Shown: positions 9,144 to 17,576 of the stretch, one piece after another
Layout of the letters: each line of letters opens with the position of its first letter
Numbering within the stretch: position 1 is the first letter of the stretch
Assembly (NCBI GenBank): GCA_000230935.2
Contig: AGIQ01000007.1
Location: 124,001-188,000, forward strand
Length of the DNA: 64,000 bases
From: Mycolicibacterium rhodesiae JS60
GTDB lineage: Bacteria > Actinomycetota > Actinomycetes > Mycobacteriales > Mycobacteriaceae
Reading direction: 5' to 3'
Notes under the pieces: generated by a model
Database searches by the model: none
The model's input: the letters and a program-made list of their open reading frames with translations, nothing else
Told to the model about the DNA's origin: nothing
Position numbers and translations under genes: made by a program

Positions 9144-10270
9144 GCCAGCAGCAGCGGCACCCGCTGCTCGGCGGTGGTCAACGACCCGTGGTGGCCGATC
9201 AACGCCGACTCCATCGGCTCGACCGTCCGTCGCACCAGCGCGGCCGTTCCCTTGGCGGCGGCCACGATGTCGCCGATGCGCGGTCGCACCCGGTCGTCGA
9301 CAGCGCCACCGAACCAGCCGGCGGCGATCGCCTCGTCGCGCGACACCACCCAGGCGTGGTCGGCCAGCGTTTCTCGCCAGGCGGACAGGACGTCGGCGTC
9401 AGCGCCGTCGCGCACGTAGACGTGCCGGGCGCGGGGCTCGCCGCCGATCGCGGCCGTGCCGTCGAGAAGTGTTGTGGTGGAATCGATGTCGGCGACGCCG
9501 GCGCTGTCAACGGCCACCATCCCGTGGTCGGCCACGACGGCGAGCAGGGCGCCGGAGGGCAGCCCGTCGACGACGGATTCCACCAAGCGGTCCACCTGCC
9601 GCAGCTGCAGCCGCCAGGCCGTCGATCCTGGGCCGTAGGCGTGGCCCATGAGGTCGAGGTCGGCGTGGTAGCCGTAACAGAAACCGCCGTCGGCCACGGC
9701 GTCGCGAACCTGGGCGGCCAGGTCACCGAGGCCGTGCACGCCGACGTAGCGCCCGCCGCGTAACACCGCCCGAGTCAGGCCCGAGCCGGTGAACTCCGCA
9801 CCGGAGATCACGCTGACCGCGATGCCCGCCGAGGCCGCCCGCTCGAAGGTGGTGGGCAGCGGCTGCACATCCTCGGGCACCGACCGCTCCCGCAGATCGT
9901 CACCCCAGGGGTGGGGCCGCCACCTCAGCGCGTTGATGACGCCGGCGTCGGGGAGCCGGAACGAGTACCCGACCATGCCATGTCCACCCGATGGGCAGCC
10001 GGTGCCGACCGCGGCGAGCCCGGCCGCGGTGGTGGACGGGAACCCGACGTGCAGCGTGCGTCCACGCAGCCCGGCCAGCACGGGCGCATCCGCGGCGTGG
10101 GCGTCGAGGAGTTCGGCACCCAGTCCGTCGATCAACAGGACGCAGGCCCCGGCGATCGGCTCAGGTAGCTCGAAACGGCGCTCGAACCCGGCCACGCCCA
10201 TCGCCGCCAGGACCGACGGCACCACGTCGGCGAGGTGCGGGGTGTCGGGGTCGGGGCGCGGCAGGTCCAC
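9134..10270 (-). CDS. alkaline phosphatase-fold phosphodiesterase/nucleotide pyrophosphatase
   Basis: A 378-residue protein of the alkaline phosphatase superfamily (PF01663, NPP-like). Two-metal ligands and nucleophile are visible in order: VLLIDGLG (Asp), VGFPSTTAAG (nucleophilic Thr), Y-H-A-D-L-D-L-M-G-H, VADHGM and a late GHHGSL. It should hydrolyse a phosphodiester or pyrophosphate. There is no signal peptide, so it is likely cytoplasmic. The start is a GTG at 10270. The stop region overlaps the convergent nitroreductase gene by 10 bases. Confidence 0.85.
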   Translation of the reverse strand: MDLPRPDPDTPHLADVVPSVLAAMGVAGFERRFELPEPIAGACVLLIDGLGAELLDAHAADAPVLAGLRGRTLHVGFPSTTAAGLAAVGTGCPSGGHGMVGYSFRLPDAGVINALRWRPHPWGDDLRERSVPEDVQPLPTTFERAASAGIAVSVISGAEFTGSGLTRAVLRGGRYVGVHGLGDLAAQVRDAVADGGFCYGYHADLDLMGHAYGPGSTAWRLQLRQVDRLVESVVDGLPSGALLAVVADHGMVAVDSAGVADIDSTTTLLDGTAAIGGEPRARHVYVRDGADADVLSAWRETLADHAWVVSRDEAIAAGWFGGAVDDRVRPRIGDIVAAAKGTAALVRRTVEPMESALIGHHGSLTTAEQRVPLLLAYG

Positions 10271-10291
10271 GGGTTCGAGCCTGCCACAGCG

Positions 10292-11074
10292 TCAGGGTTT
10301 GCCGAAACCGGCTTTCGTCAGGATCTGCTGACCGACCTGTCCAGTCACCGTGTCGACGAATTTGCTTGCCAGAGAGGAATTTCCGGACTGCTTGAGCGTG
10401 GCGATCGGGTAGGTGTTCACCGCGCCCGCCGCTTCGGGGAACGATACCGCGGCGACCTTGTCGCCGGCACCTGCGGCGTCGGTGACGTACACGACACCGG
10501 CGTCGGCTTGCCCGCTGGTCACCTTGCTGAGCACGTCGGTGACCGAGGACTCCTCGCTCACCGGATTCAGCGTGACCCCACTCTTGGTCTCGACGGTCCG
10601 CGTGGCTGATCCGCACGGCACCTGCGGGGCACACACCACGACGTTGAGACCCGGCTTGGCCAGATCGGCAAACGCGATGATGCCCTTGGGGTTTCCCGGA
10701 GCCACGGCGATGGTGAGCGTGTTGGAGGCGAAGCTCACCGGTGCGCCCGCCAGCAGACCCGATTGCGCGGCCTTGTCCATGTTCCTGGCGTCGGCGGAGG
10801 CGAAGACGTCGGCGTGAGCGCCCTGGGTCAGCTGGGTCACCAGATCCGAGGAACCCGCGAACGAGAACTCCACGGCGGCACCGGGATTGTCCTTGCTGAA
10901 CTGATCGCCGATCTCGGTGAAGGTTTTCTTCAGCGACGCGGCGGCGAACACCATGATCTTCTGCGGTGCCGCCGATGTCGTCGTCGAGCCCGGCGGTTGC
11001 GACGACGGCCCACAGCCCGCGGTCGCGGCGATGAGCAGGCCGACGGCCAGAGCCGGCGTCACCCTCTTGATCAC
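10292..11074 (-). CDS. modA: molybdate ABC transporter substrate-binding lipoprotein
   Basis: A 260-residue lipoprotein precursor with a hydrophobic signal and lipobox ending T-A-G-C (Cys 21). The mature protein begins the ModA pattern IMVFAAASLKKTFTEI and carries the oxyanion-binding loop FSFAGSSDLVTQL and the HADVFASAD motif. It should capture molybdate or tungstate outside the membrane. The GTG start overlaps the stop of the upstream TOBE regulator by four bases. The usual modB permease and modC ATPase genes do not follow; the next gene is a phosphatase-fold enzyme, so the partner transporter must lie elsewhere. Confidence 0.92.
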   Translation of the reverse strand: MIKRVTPALAVGLLIAATAGCGPSSQPPGSTTTSAAPQKIMVFAAASLKKTFTEIGDQFSKDNPGAAVEFSFAGSSDLVTQLTQGAHADVFASADARNMDKAAQSGLLAGAPVSFASNTLTIAVAPGNPKGIIAFADLAKPGLNVVVCAPQVPCGSATRTVETKSGVTLNPVSEESSVTDVLSKVTSGQADAGVVYVTDAAGAGDKVAAVSFPEAAGAVNTYPIATLKQSGNSSLASKFVDTVTGQVGQQILTKAGFGKP

Positions 11075-11475
11075 GAGTCTCCCGAGGTTTCGACGATGAC
11101 CGTGGTGGCCTTGACGACGGCGACCGCAACGCTTCCCGGTTCGAGGTTCAGTTCCCGCACGGCCTCGCTACTCATCAGCGAGACCACGGTGAACGGACCG
11201 CATTGCATCTCCACCTGGGCCATCACGGTGTCGGCGACCACCCTGGTGACCAGCCCGGCGAACCGGTTACGCGCGGAACTGGCAACCGACAGTGGGTCTT
11301 TGGGCGCCGCGGCGGCGTTCTTGCGGGAGTAGGCGGCGAGCGCCGCACCATCGACGGTCTTGCGGCCGGATTGGTCGCTGCCCGTGGGTAGCTCACCGTC
11401 GTCGATCCAGCGCCGGATCGTGTCATCACTCACGCCGAGCAACTCGGCGGCCTCCCGAACCCGCAGCATCGGCAC
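11071..11475 (-). CDS. HTH-TOBE molybdenum-responsive regulator/molbindin
   Basis: A 134-residue protein with an N-terminal excisionase/MerR-type helix-turn-helix (VREAAELLGVSDDTIRRWID, residues about 5-24) and a C-terminal TOBE/Mop domain (about 66-131, NRFAGLVTRVVAD...). Such proteins bind molybdate and regulate or buffer its uptake. It is translationally coupled to modA (four-base overlap), which supports this role. Start: a GTG at 11475 just before the conserved HTH. Equivalent HTH-TOBE proteins precede modA in other actinobacteria. Confidence 0.88.
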   Translation of the reverse strand: MPMLRVREAAELLGVSDDTIRRWIDDGELPTGSDQSGRKTVDGAALAAYSRKNAAAAPKDPLSVASSARNRFAGLVTRVVADTVMAQVEMQCGPFTVVSLMSSEAVRELNLEPGSVAVAVVKATTVIVETSGDS

Positions 11476-11586
11476 GACCGAATGCTAGCCCATCACGTCC
11501 GCAGTTGCGGCGCATACCAACGGATAGATCCGCAGATACGGTTCACCTGACCGCGGGGAAGGCCCTTCGGGGCGCGGCCGTAGGGT

Positions 11587-12381
11587 GTGGCCGTGCGACA
11601 CATGGGCGGGCGGGCACCGCTGGCGGCGGCACTGGCGCTGGCGCTGCTCGGATCGGTCACCGCGCACGCGGACCCCAACGTCTTATGGACGATCGTCCAT
11701 GACACCTGCGTCGTCGACCTTCAGCAGCGGCACGACCCGGCACCCTGTTCCCGGGTCGATCTCAGCCGCGGCGAGGCCGGCGGCTACGCGGTGCTCAAAG
11801 ACATCGTCGGCGACCGGCAGTACCTGCTGATCCCGACCGCACGCATCGCCGGGATGGAGAGCCCGGAGGTCCTCAACCCGGATACGACGAACTATTTCGG
11901 CGCGGCCTGGCAGGCCCGGTCATTCGTCGAGCAGCGGGCCGGCGGCACCATTGCACGGGACTGGATCAGCCTGGCCATCAACTCGGCGGTCGCGCGGACC
12001 CAGAACCAGCTGCACATCCACATCGACTGCTTGCGTACCGACGTCCATGACGCGCTGCGCTCGGTGGCCGGCGCCATCGGACCGACGTGGGCGCCGCTTC
12101 CGGTCCCGCTGCTCGGACACACCTACTGGGCGATGGCCGTCGGCGGCGCCGATCTGGACGCCAACCCGTTCACATTGCTCGCCGACGGTCTCGAGGGTGC
12201 GCGTGCCGACATGGGTTCGTACACGCTGGTCGTGGTCGGGGCCACCGACCCCGCGGGCCGGCCGGGCTTCGTCATCCTGGCCGACCGCGCCGACGCCGGA
12301 ACCGGGGCCGGCGGCGAAGAACTGCAGGACCACGACACCTGCCCGCCGCCGCTGCCGCCGTCGCCGGGCACCGCCAAATAG
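11587..12381 (+). CDS. cdh: CDP-diacylglycerol pyrophosphatase
   Basis: A 264-residue exported protein of the CDP-diacylglycerol pyrophosphatase family, which splits CDP-diacylglycerol into CMP and phosphatidate. A signal peptide ends at A-H-A-D. The histidine-triad-like signature NQLHIHIDCL is intact, and the family segments LIPTARIAGMESP and YFGAAWQARSFV are recognisable. Alternative starts are a GTG at 11593 and an ATG at 11602; all keep the signal peptide. It acts outside or at the membrane in phospholipid turnover. Confidence 0.88.
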   Translation: MAVRHMGGRAPLAAALALALLGSVTAHADPNVLWTIVHDTCVVDLQQRHDPAPCSRVDLSRGEAGGYAVLKDIVGDRQYLLIPTARIAGMESPEVLNPDTTNYFGAAWQARSFVEQRAGGTIARDWISLAINSAVARTQNQLHIHIDCLRTDVHDALRSVAGAIGPTWAPLPVPLLGHTYWAMAVGGADLDANPFTLLADGLEGARADMGSYTLVVVGATDPAGRPGFVILADRADAGTGAGGEELQDHDTCPPPLPPSPGTAK

Positions 12382-12410
12382 CTGCGGATCCCGCGGCCTG
12401 GTGCGCTCGC

Positions 12411-12995
12411 TCAGTAAGGCGGCAGCTGCCCGTTGCCGGATGCCCCGGCCATCCCGTTGAGCTGGTCGAGATAGTGGCGCAGCTGAAGTTGTGACATCAG
12501 CGGGCCGGGGGCGGCGGGCGGCGGGGCATCGGTCAGCGTCCACGGCTGGCAACCGTCGGTCTTGAAGGTCGCGTCGCCGGGATCGATCTGCTGGATCTGC
12601 GACTTCTTGGTCAGCCCGTTGTCCAGGTTCGTCTGACCGTCGGGTCCGCCGACCCGCTTCCAGTAGCACGCACCGCCCTCGACCGGCCCGGCCGTGGCGT
12701 AAGTGCCCGGGACGATGTCGACTCCGACCCGGTAGGTGCCGTCGGTGTCCATTGACGTCTTGGGTCCGCCGGCCGGGGCCGGGTCCGGGGTCGCCCCGGG
12801 CGACGTCGGCGTGGCGGAAGTGGTCGGCCCCGGGGCGGGTCCGGTCGGCGCGTCGGACGTGCTCGGGGCGGGCGCCGGGGTGGTGGTTGTGGGGTCGGCT
12901 GCCGCGACACCGGCGCCCGCTGTCAGAGCCAGCGCACCAGCAGCGATCGCACTCGTAACTACACGCACGTCAACCAGGGTAACCCGGCAACGCAT
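12411..12995 (-). CDS. secreted Pro/Thr-rich protein, function unknown
   Basis: A 194-residue protein with a signal peptide ending G-V-A-A-A-D-P, then a Pro/Thr/Ser-rich, probably extended linker (about residues 35-80) and a compact C-terminal domain starting SMDTDGTYRVGVDIVPGTY. That domain has two cysteines (in GACYWKRVGG and DGCQPWTL) that could form a disulphide. I have the impression that this short domain recurs in mycobacterial exported proteins, but I cannot name a function. An internal GTG at 12968 is a plausible shorter start that still keeps the signal peptide. Confidence 0.72.
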   Translation of the reverse strand: MRCRVTLVDVRVVTSAIAAGALALTAGAGVAAADPTTTTPAPAPSTSDAPTGPAPGPTTSATPTSPGATPDPAPAGGPKTSMDTDGTYRVGVDIVPGTYATAGPVEGGACYWKRVGGPDGQTNLDNGLTKKSQIQQIDPGDATFKTDGCQPWTLTDAPPPAAPGPLMSQLQLRHYLDQLNGMAGASGNGQLPPY

Positions 12996-13013
12996 AGCCG
13001 ACCTAACCGTTAA

Positions 13014-13445
13014 TCAGGCGGTCTTGCTCAGCAGAGGAAGCAGGAAGCGGCGACGGTTCAGGATCGCGTCGTCGAATTCATGCTCGGCCTCGGCGACCGA
13101 ACTCACGACCGGGAAGACCACGTCGCTGTCCCGGCGCAGGCGGCGGTTCACCGCGTCGCCGGCCACGACGGCCCACTCGACACCCACCGAGGCGCAGGCG
13201 TCGTCGATATCGCACAGCAAACGAATCGACTGCGGGGTGAACGAGGTGACGCCGGAGAGGTCCAGAACGAACGGCTTGTCGGTGAGGACCAGCTTCTTCG
13301 CATAGTCGGCGATGTGGTCGAGGTTGGCGGAGTCGATGCGTCCGCTCACCGCGACCACGGTTGCCACATGGCGGGAGTGTGCTCGGATATGGGCGCCCTT
13401 GTAGTCGACGGCGGGGTTGCCGTACCGCGACGTGAAGCTCGTCAT
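13014..13445 (-). CDS. STAS domain protein (anti-anti-sigma factor-like)
   Basis: A 143-residue protein with a STAS fold: strand VATVVAVSGRIDSANLDHIADYAK, then PFVLDLSGVTSFTPQSIRLL. The latter is the segment where classic anti-anti-sigma factors carry the phosphorylated Ser/Thr (here T-S-F-T/S). It could sequester an anti-sigma kinase, but no kinase or sigma gene is adjacent. The ATG at 13445 has a GGAGCA site, which is preferred over the longer frame to 13493. It resembles the small STAS proteins found near katG loci in mycobacteria. Confidence 0.8.
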   Translation of the reverse strand: MTSFTSRYGNPAVDYKGAHIRAHSRHVATVVAVSGRIDSANLDHIADYAKKLVLTDKPFVLDLSGVTSFTPQSIRLLCDIDDACASVGVEWAVVAGDAVNRRLRRDSDVVFPVVSSVAEAEHEFDDAILNRRRFLLPLLSKTA

Positions 13446-13615
13446 GGGCTGCTCCATTCGGTCCTGTTGCGTGTGTGGCGACCTGTCGGGCACCTCAACT
13501 TGACCTGAACGTTATGCCGCAAATTTAAGGTGACCGGGAGCTGTGGCTAAAACTCTGTTAAGAACCAACTTTCGACCTGACTCGCGAAATCGGGCAACGT
13601 CGACCGCCGGAATGG

Positions 13616-14578
13616 CTAACGCAGGGCGGGCAGAACCTCGTCCGTAAGTAGAGTTACCGACTTCCAGGCCTCGTCGACCGGCATGCCTCCAACCAGGGGA
13701 TGCATGACGATCGGGCCGTAGTTTGCCGAGGCCCGCACCTCGTCGATCAGCTGGTCGGGGGTGAGGAATCGGTACCGTCCGGAGGCCCGTACTTCGGCCA
13801 GAGTCTGCACACCCGGCAGATGCATAAGGGACCGCGACGGGTCGTCTGACCACGCTCCGTAGGTGACGGCCTCCCACAGAATGTGCTCGCCGAGCTCGGC
13901 CCAGGCCCGCTCGGGGTCTTCATGCAGGTAGACCATCCCGCGGTTGACCGCGGGCGGCATGAGCACGAACGGCCGCTGGCCGGCGTCCCGGCACAGCTCG
14001 GCGTAGTACTCCGCGAGGTCGGGACGGTGGTCGGGCAGGCTCAGCGGCAACCCGAACCGCACGGCACGGCGGGCGGTGGCCCGCACGCCGCCGCCGACAT
14101 AGAGCGGGGGATGAGGTTTGGTCCAGGTTCCCGACACCACGTTCGAGCCCTGCGCCCACGATGCCAGCATGGTTTCCAGTAGCTCGTCCATGAGTTCACC
14201 GCGGCGGCTGAAGTCCACCCCCAGAGCTTCGTACTCCACTTCCCGGTAACCCAGCCCGACCGTGGTATGGAGCCGGCCGCGGCTCATCCCGTCGATCAGC
14301 GCGATGTCCTCAGCCATCCGGACCGGGTGCCACAGCGGTCCCAGCGCGCAGTCGATGCTCGCGAAGATGTTGGCCGTGCGGGCCAGGAACATGCCCGCGA
14401 TCATCACCGGGTTGCAGCTCCAGCCGTGCCCGGTGGCGTGGTGTTCATCGACACTGATGGCCGCGATCCCGTGCCGGTCGCCAAACTGCGCCAACTCCAG
14501 TGCGGCGGAGAGTAATTCACCCTGCACGCCGGGTTCGCCCCCTGGTGAGGCGAAATTGAAGCGCAGAATCGCGAGCAT
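13616..14578 (-). CDS. LLM class (luciferase-like) F420-dependent oxidoreductase
   Basis: A 320-residue TIM-barrel protein of the bacterial luciferase-like family. Recognisable parts are the first strand MLAILRFNFASP, GIAAISVDEHHATGHGW, the IDGMSRGRLHTTVGLGYREVEYEALGVDF region, and a long helical C-terminus. In mycobacteria these enzymes mostly use coenzyme F420. The substrate is unknown, and neighbours give no pathway clue. A second member of the family is at 61284. Confidence 0.86.
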   Translation of the reverse strand: MLAILRFNFASPGGEPGVQGELLSAALELAQFGDRHGIAAISVDEHHATGHGWSCNPVMIAGMFLARTANIFASIDCALGPLWHPVRMAEDIALIDGMSRGRLHTTVGLGYREVEYEALGVDFSRRGELMDELLETMLASWAQGSNVVSGTWTKPHPPLYVGGGVRATARRAVRFGLPLSLPDHRPDLAEYYAELCRDAGQRPFVLMPPAVNRGMVYLHEDPERAWAELGEHILWEAVTYGAWSDDPSRSLMHLPGVQTLAEVRASGRYRFLTPDQLIDEVRASANYGPIVMHPLVGGMPVDEAWKSVTLLTDEVLPALR

Positions 14579-14689
14579 CCCAGCACTGTATTGCCGCAGT
14601 TACGGCAAACCCGACTCAGGCGGGTCACGATTTGGCTGCTGTCGCAGGTCGCAGCGCCGGCTGTCGGCACCCGTCGCTACGGTGGCGCC

Positions 14690-15280
14690 GTGCGCGAGAA
14701 GGCGGCCGCAGCCAGGACGGCAGTGCAGTGGCTGGGTTTGTGGATTCTCACGACAGTGCTGTTGACGGTCATCGGCCTGCTCAACAAGGCGGTCTGGGTG
14801 CTGGCCGCACTCAGCGCGGCGGCGGTCGTGGTGTGTGCCTGGCGCGCGCTGCTGGCCTGGCTCGACCATCGCCGGGCCGCCAGGCAGGACGCGCTGTACC
14901 GCGCCACCGGGCTGGCCGCGGTAGATGCCATGACGGGGGTGGAGTTCGAGCGCTATGTCGCAGCGGTTCTGCGGGGTGTCGGATTCGATGTCGAAATAAC
15001 CAGGGCCACTGGCGATTTCGGCGTGGACCTGATCGCCACAAGGGACGGCGTACGGACGGCGGTGCAGTGCAAACGGCAGAACCGCGTGGTCAATGGCGCC
15101 GCGATCCAGCAGGTGGTGGCCGGCGCGGCCGTCCATGAGTGTGAAGCGACGATGGTGGTGTCCAACCACCGCTACACCCGAGCCGCCGAGCAGCTTGCCG
15201 ACGTGCACGGCTGTGCGCTGGTCGATCGCACCCGGCTGGCGCGCCTTTCGCGCACTCAGCCGATGAATCGCTCCCGGTAG
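14690..15280 (+). CDS. membrane-anchored Mrr-like restriction endonuclease
   Basis: A 196-residue protein with two membrane helices (about residues 13-31 and 35-56), a basic linker and a C-terminal Mrr-type nuclease domain (about 80-190). The PD-(D/E)XK elements are in place: E85 in GVEFERYVAAVL, D113 in GDFGVDLI and Q126-x-K128 in AVQCKRQ. The family cleaves DNA, often modified DNA, and can act in defence or repair; anchoring in the membrane is a known architecture. The GTG at 14690 is chosen because the upstream frame has no coding character. The last 25 bases overlap the convergent sulfotransferase gene. Confidence 0.85.
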   Translation: MREKAAAARTAVQWLGLWILTTVLLTVIGLLNKAVWVLAALSAAAVVVCAWRALLAWLDHRRAARQDALYRATGLAAVDAMTGVEFERYVAAVLRGVGFDVEITRATGDFGVDLIATRDGVRTAVQCKRQNRVVNGAAIQQVVAGAAVHECEATMVVSNHRYTRAAEQLADVHGCALVDRTRLARLSRTQPMNRSR

Positions 15281-16500
15281 GCACCCAGTCGCTCGGCCAC
15301 CTCCGCGGAATCGAGCCCGACGTCGGCGAGGTCGTAGGCCACTTCGCCGTGGCGTCCCCGCGGGTGCGCGGCGATGAAGTCCGCCATCGCTGCGCGCACG
15401 TCGTCGTCGTAGGGCTGATCGGCGAGTCGATAGATCGCCGAGAGCGTGCCCTGCTCGTCGGCCATGAAATCGGTGAAGCGCACGTCGATCGACTGGCCGG
15501 CCGGAAGCACACCCCGGTCGCGCAGACAACCGCTGAACAGATCGTCGGCGCGGTCCAACCAGTTCCGGGCGATCTTGGCGGGATCCGGTTGCGCGCAGGC
15601 CATTCGGGATGCATAGACGATCATGGTGAGCATCGAGCGAGTGACTTCGACCGGATCACGGTGCGTCACAACGAAGGTCGCGTCCGGGAAGGTCTCATAC
15701 AGGGTGGGGAACTGCTCCAGGTGCTGTGGGGATTTCAGCACCCAGCGCGTTCCACCGCGCAGCCACTGCATGGCCTGCAGCTGCCGCTTGAGATGAGCGT
15801 ACGACGGCCCTTGGTCGTGGGATTTGTAGTGCGCGGCGAACGTAGGGATGTGGTAGGTGGTTTCGAACAGCATGCCGGAGATGTCGTTGGCCAGCAGCTG
15901 AATTTCCTCGTGGGCATGGTCGACGGTCATGTCGTGCATTCGCTTGAACTCGGGCATCGATGTGTCCACCAGATCCAGCCCGGTCGAACATCGCTCGCGA
16001 CGGGTCTGCTCGGTGTCATCAGGGCCGGGGAAGGGCTCCAGGCTCTCCCAATACGGCAGGTAGCGCAGGTTGGGATCGGCGGCGATCAGGTTGTGCAGGT
16101 GGGTGGTCCCGGTGCGGGGTAGTCCGCAGATGATGATCGGCCGTTCGATTTCGACGTCCTCGATCTCGGGATGCTCGGCGACCAGCGCCTCGAAGCGCAG
16201 CCGGTTGACCAGGTTGCCGACCAACTGCTCGAACACCACGGCAACGCCGACATCGGACAGCCCAGCCTCCTCCCGCAACGATCCGGCCAGCACGGCGAGG
16301 CGCTCCCGAAAAGCGTCGTCACCCCAGCCGTCGAGCCCGGTGCGCTCACTTGCCGTCGTCAGCAACGCTTCTGGCGTCAACTCCAGGATCGACCCGTAGC
16401 CGGCGAGCGCTTCCCGCATCGGCCGGGCGGCCTCGGGAAAGACCGGGTTGGCCAGATCGGTGAACTTGATCGGCTTGGGGCGCTGGATGCCAGGGGTCAT
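15256..16500 (-). CDS. sulfotransferase family protein
   Basis: A 414-residue cytoplasmic protein of the sulfotransferase family using PAPS as donor. The 5'-phosphosulfate loop is I-C-G-L-P-R-T-G-T-T (residues 125-133) and the 3'-phosphate-binding segment is FVVTHRDPVEVTRSM. The WVLKSPQHLEQFP motif is typical of the actinobacterial branch. The acceptor is unknown; mycobacterial relatives sulfate lipids and sugars, or are uncharacterised. The ATG overlaps the DUF1214 stop by four bases (ATGA), so the gene is the third of a TetR-DUF1214-sulfotransferase operon. Confidence 0.88.
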   Translation of the reverse strand: MTPGIQRPKPIKFTDLANPVFPEAARPMREALAGYGSILELTPEALLTTASERTGLDGWGDDAFRERLAVLAGSLREEAGLSDVGVAVVFEQLVGNLVNRLRFEALVAEHPEIEDVEIERPIIICGLPRTGTTHLHNLIAADPNLRYLPYWESLEPFPGPDDTEQTRRERCSTGLDLVDTSMPEFKRMHDMTVDHAHEEIQLLANDISGMLFETTYHIPTFAAHYKSHDQGPSYAHLKRQLQAMQWLRGGTRWVLKSPQHLEQFPTLYETFPDATFVVTHRDPVEVTRSMLTMIVYASRMACAQPDPAKIARNWLDRADDLFSGCLRDRGVLPAGQSIDVRFTDFMADEQGTLSAIYRLADQPYDDDVRAAMADFIAAHPRGRHGEVAYDLADVGLDSAEVAERLGAYRERFIG

Positions 16501-17576
16501 GCCGGGCCCCCAATTACTTGAGCGATGTCCACGACCCGGCAGACCGGTCGCTTCGGCGTCTCCTCGGGCAGGAACCAGCGCAGCCAGATCAGACCCTTGG
16601 TACGCCCTGCCGTCGACACCCAGTTGGGGTGGCCGGGGTCGTTGTCGGACACCACGATTCGCCACGACCCGTCGGGCTCGTAGGTGACGTGCGCGCCGTT
16701 GATTGTCACCCGCTCATAGGTGTAGTCGTAGGTGTGCAGGAAGGGATTCCACAGGCACAGATTCCAGAACACGCAGTCCGGCGACGTGCCGTCGATGATC
16801 AGCGCCTGGCCGGGCTGCAATTCGTAGGCGCCCATCGCGTAGGCGGCGTCCCCCGCCGCCCAGCCGTAGGTCTGCTGGGGCACCGGATACGGTTCGGCGA
16901 TCTCGTTGGGCGGCTCGACCCGGGTGGGGATGAACGAGCACTGCTCGCCCAGCCACGTCCGGGCGGACCGAAGGCGGCGCGTGAGGTCGGCCCGGGAGTC
17001 CTGCTTGCGGGCCGGCGGGTCGATGGCCTCGATCTTCCACTGCACGCGCCGGTCGGTGTCGGGGTTCTCCAGGTAGTCGCGGGTCAGCGCGACGACGGCG
17101 TCGTCCTCCAGCTTGAGCCACGCACCGGGCTGCGGGTCCGGGCTGATGGTGAAGTCGAAGTTGCCGTCGGCGTCGAACTGCAGCGAGCGGTCGTTCATCG
17201 TTCCGACGATGCGGTTGCTGTAGTGACCGTCATCGGGTCCGCCGTAGACAGTGATCGAGAGGTAGACCGAATCACCCCGGTTGCCGGTCACCCGGTAGGT
17301 GCGGTTGGGATCGATCGGCGCCAGTTGATAGAACGCGTCCGAGTTGTCCCCACCCCACCGCTGATAGGGGCCGATGACGTCGACGAACCGCGGATTGTCC
17401 TTGTCTCCCCAGACATAGGCGTCGACCGCGACGCGCAGCAGGCTGAACGTCAGTCGATAGCCGTCGAGGATGTCGGCTTCCTCGAGCGGGGGATCGGCCG
17501 TCAGGAACTTGCGTTCGAGCGCGCCGAGCTCGTCGAGCAGTTCGTGGAAGGCCAGCGACAATTCGTCGTGGGACAT
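16497..17576 (-). CDS. DUF1214 domain protein
   Basis: A 359-residue soluble protein. The C-terminal half (about residues 200-345) matches the DUF1214 pattern with many aromatic residues (YGWAAGDAAYAMGAYEL, FWNLCLWNPF, WLRWFLPEETP). The N-terminal half includes DAYVWGDKDNPRF and YRVTGNRGDSVYLSITVYGG, as in two-part DUF1254/DUF1214 proteins. The biochemical role is unknown. It sits between tetR (one-base overlap) and the sulfotransferase (four-base overlap), an arrangement that strongly implies shared expression and a shared pathway. Confidence 0.85.
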   Translation of the reverse strand: MSHDELSLAFHELLDELGALERKFLTADPPLEEADILDGYRLTFSLLRVAVDAYVWGDKDNPRFVDVIGPYQRWGGDNSDAFYQLAPIDPNRTYRVTGNRGDSVYLSITVYGGPDDGHYSNRIVGTMNDRSLQFDADGNFDFTISPDPQPGAWLKLEDDAVVALTRDYLENPDTDRRVQWKIEAIDPPARKQDSRADLTRRLRSARTWLGEQCSFIPTRVEPPNEIAEPYPVPQQTYGWAAGDAAYAMGAYELQPGQALIIDGTSPDCVFWNLCLWNPFLHTYDYTYERVTINGAHVTYEPDGSWRIVVSDNDPGHPNWVSTAGRTKGLIWLRWFLPEETPKRPVCRVVDIAQVIGGPA

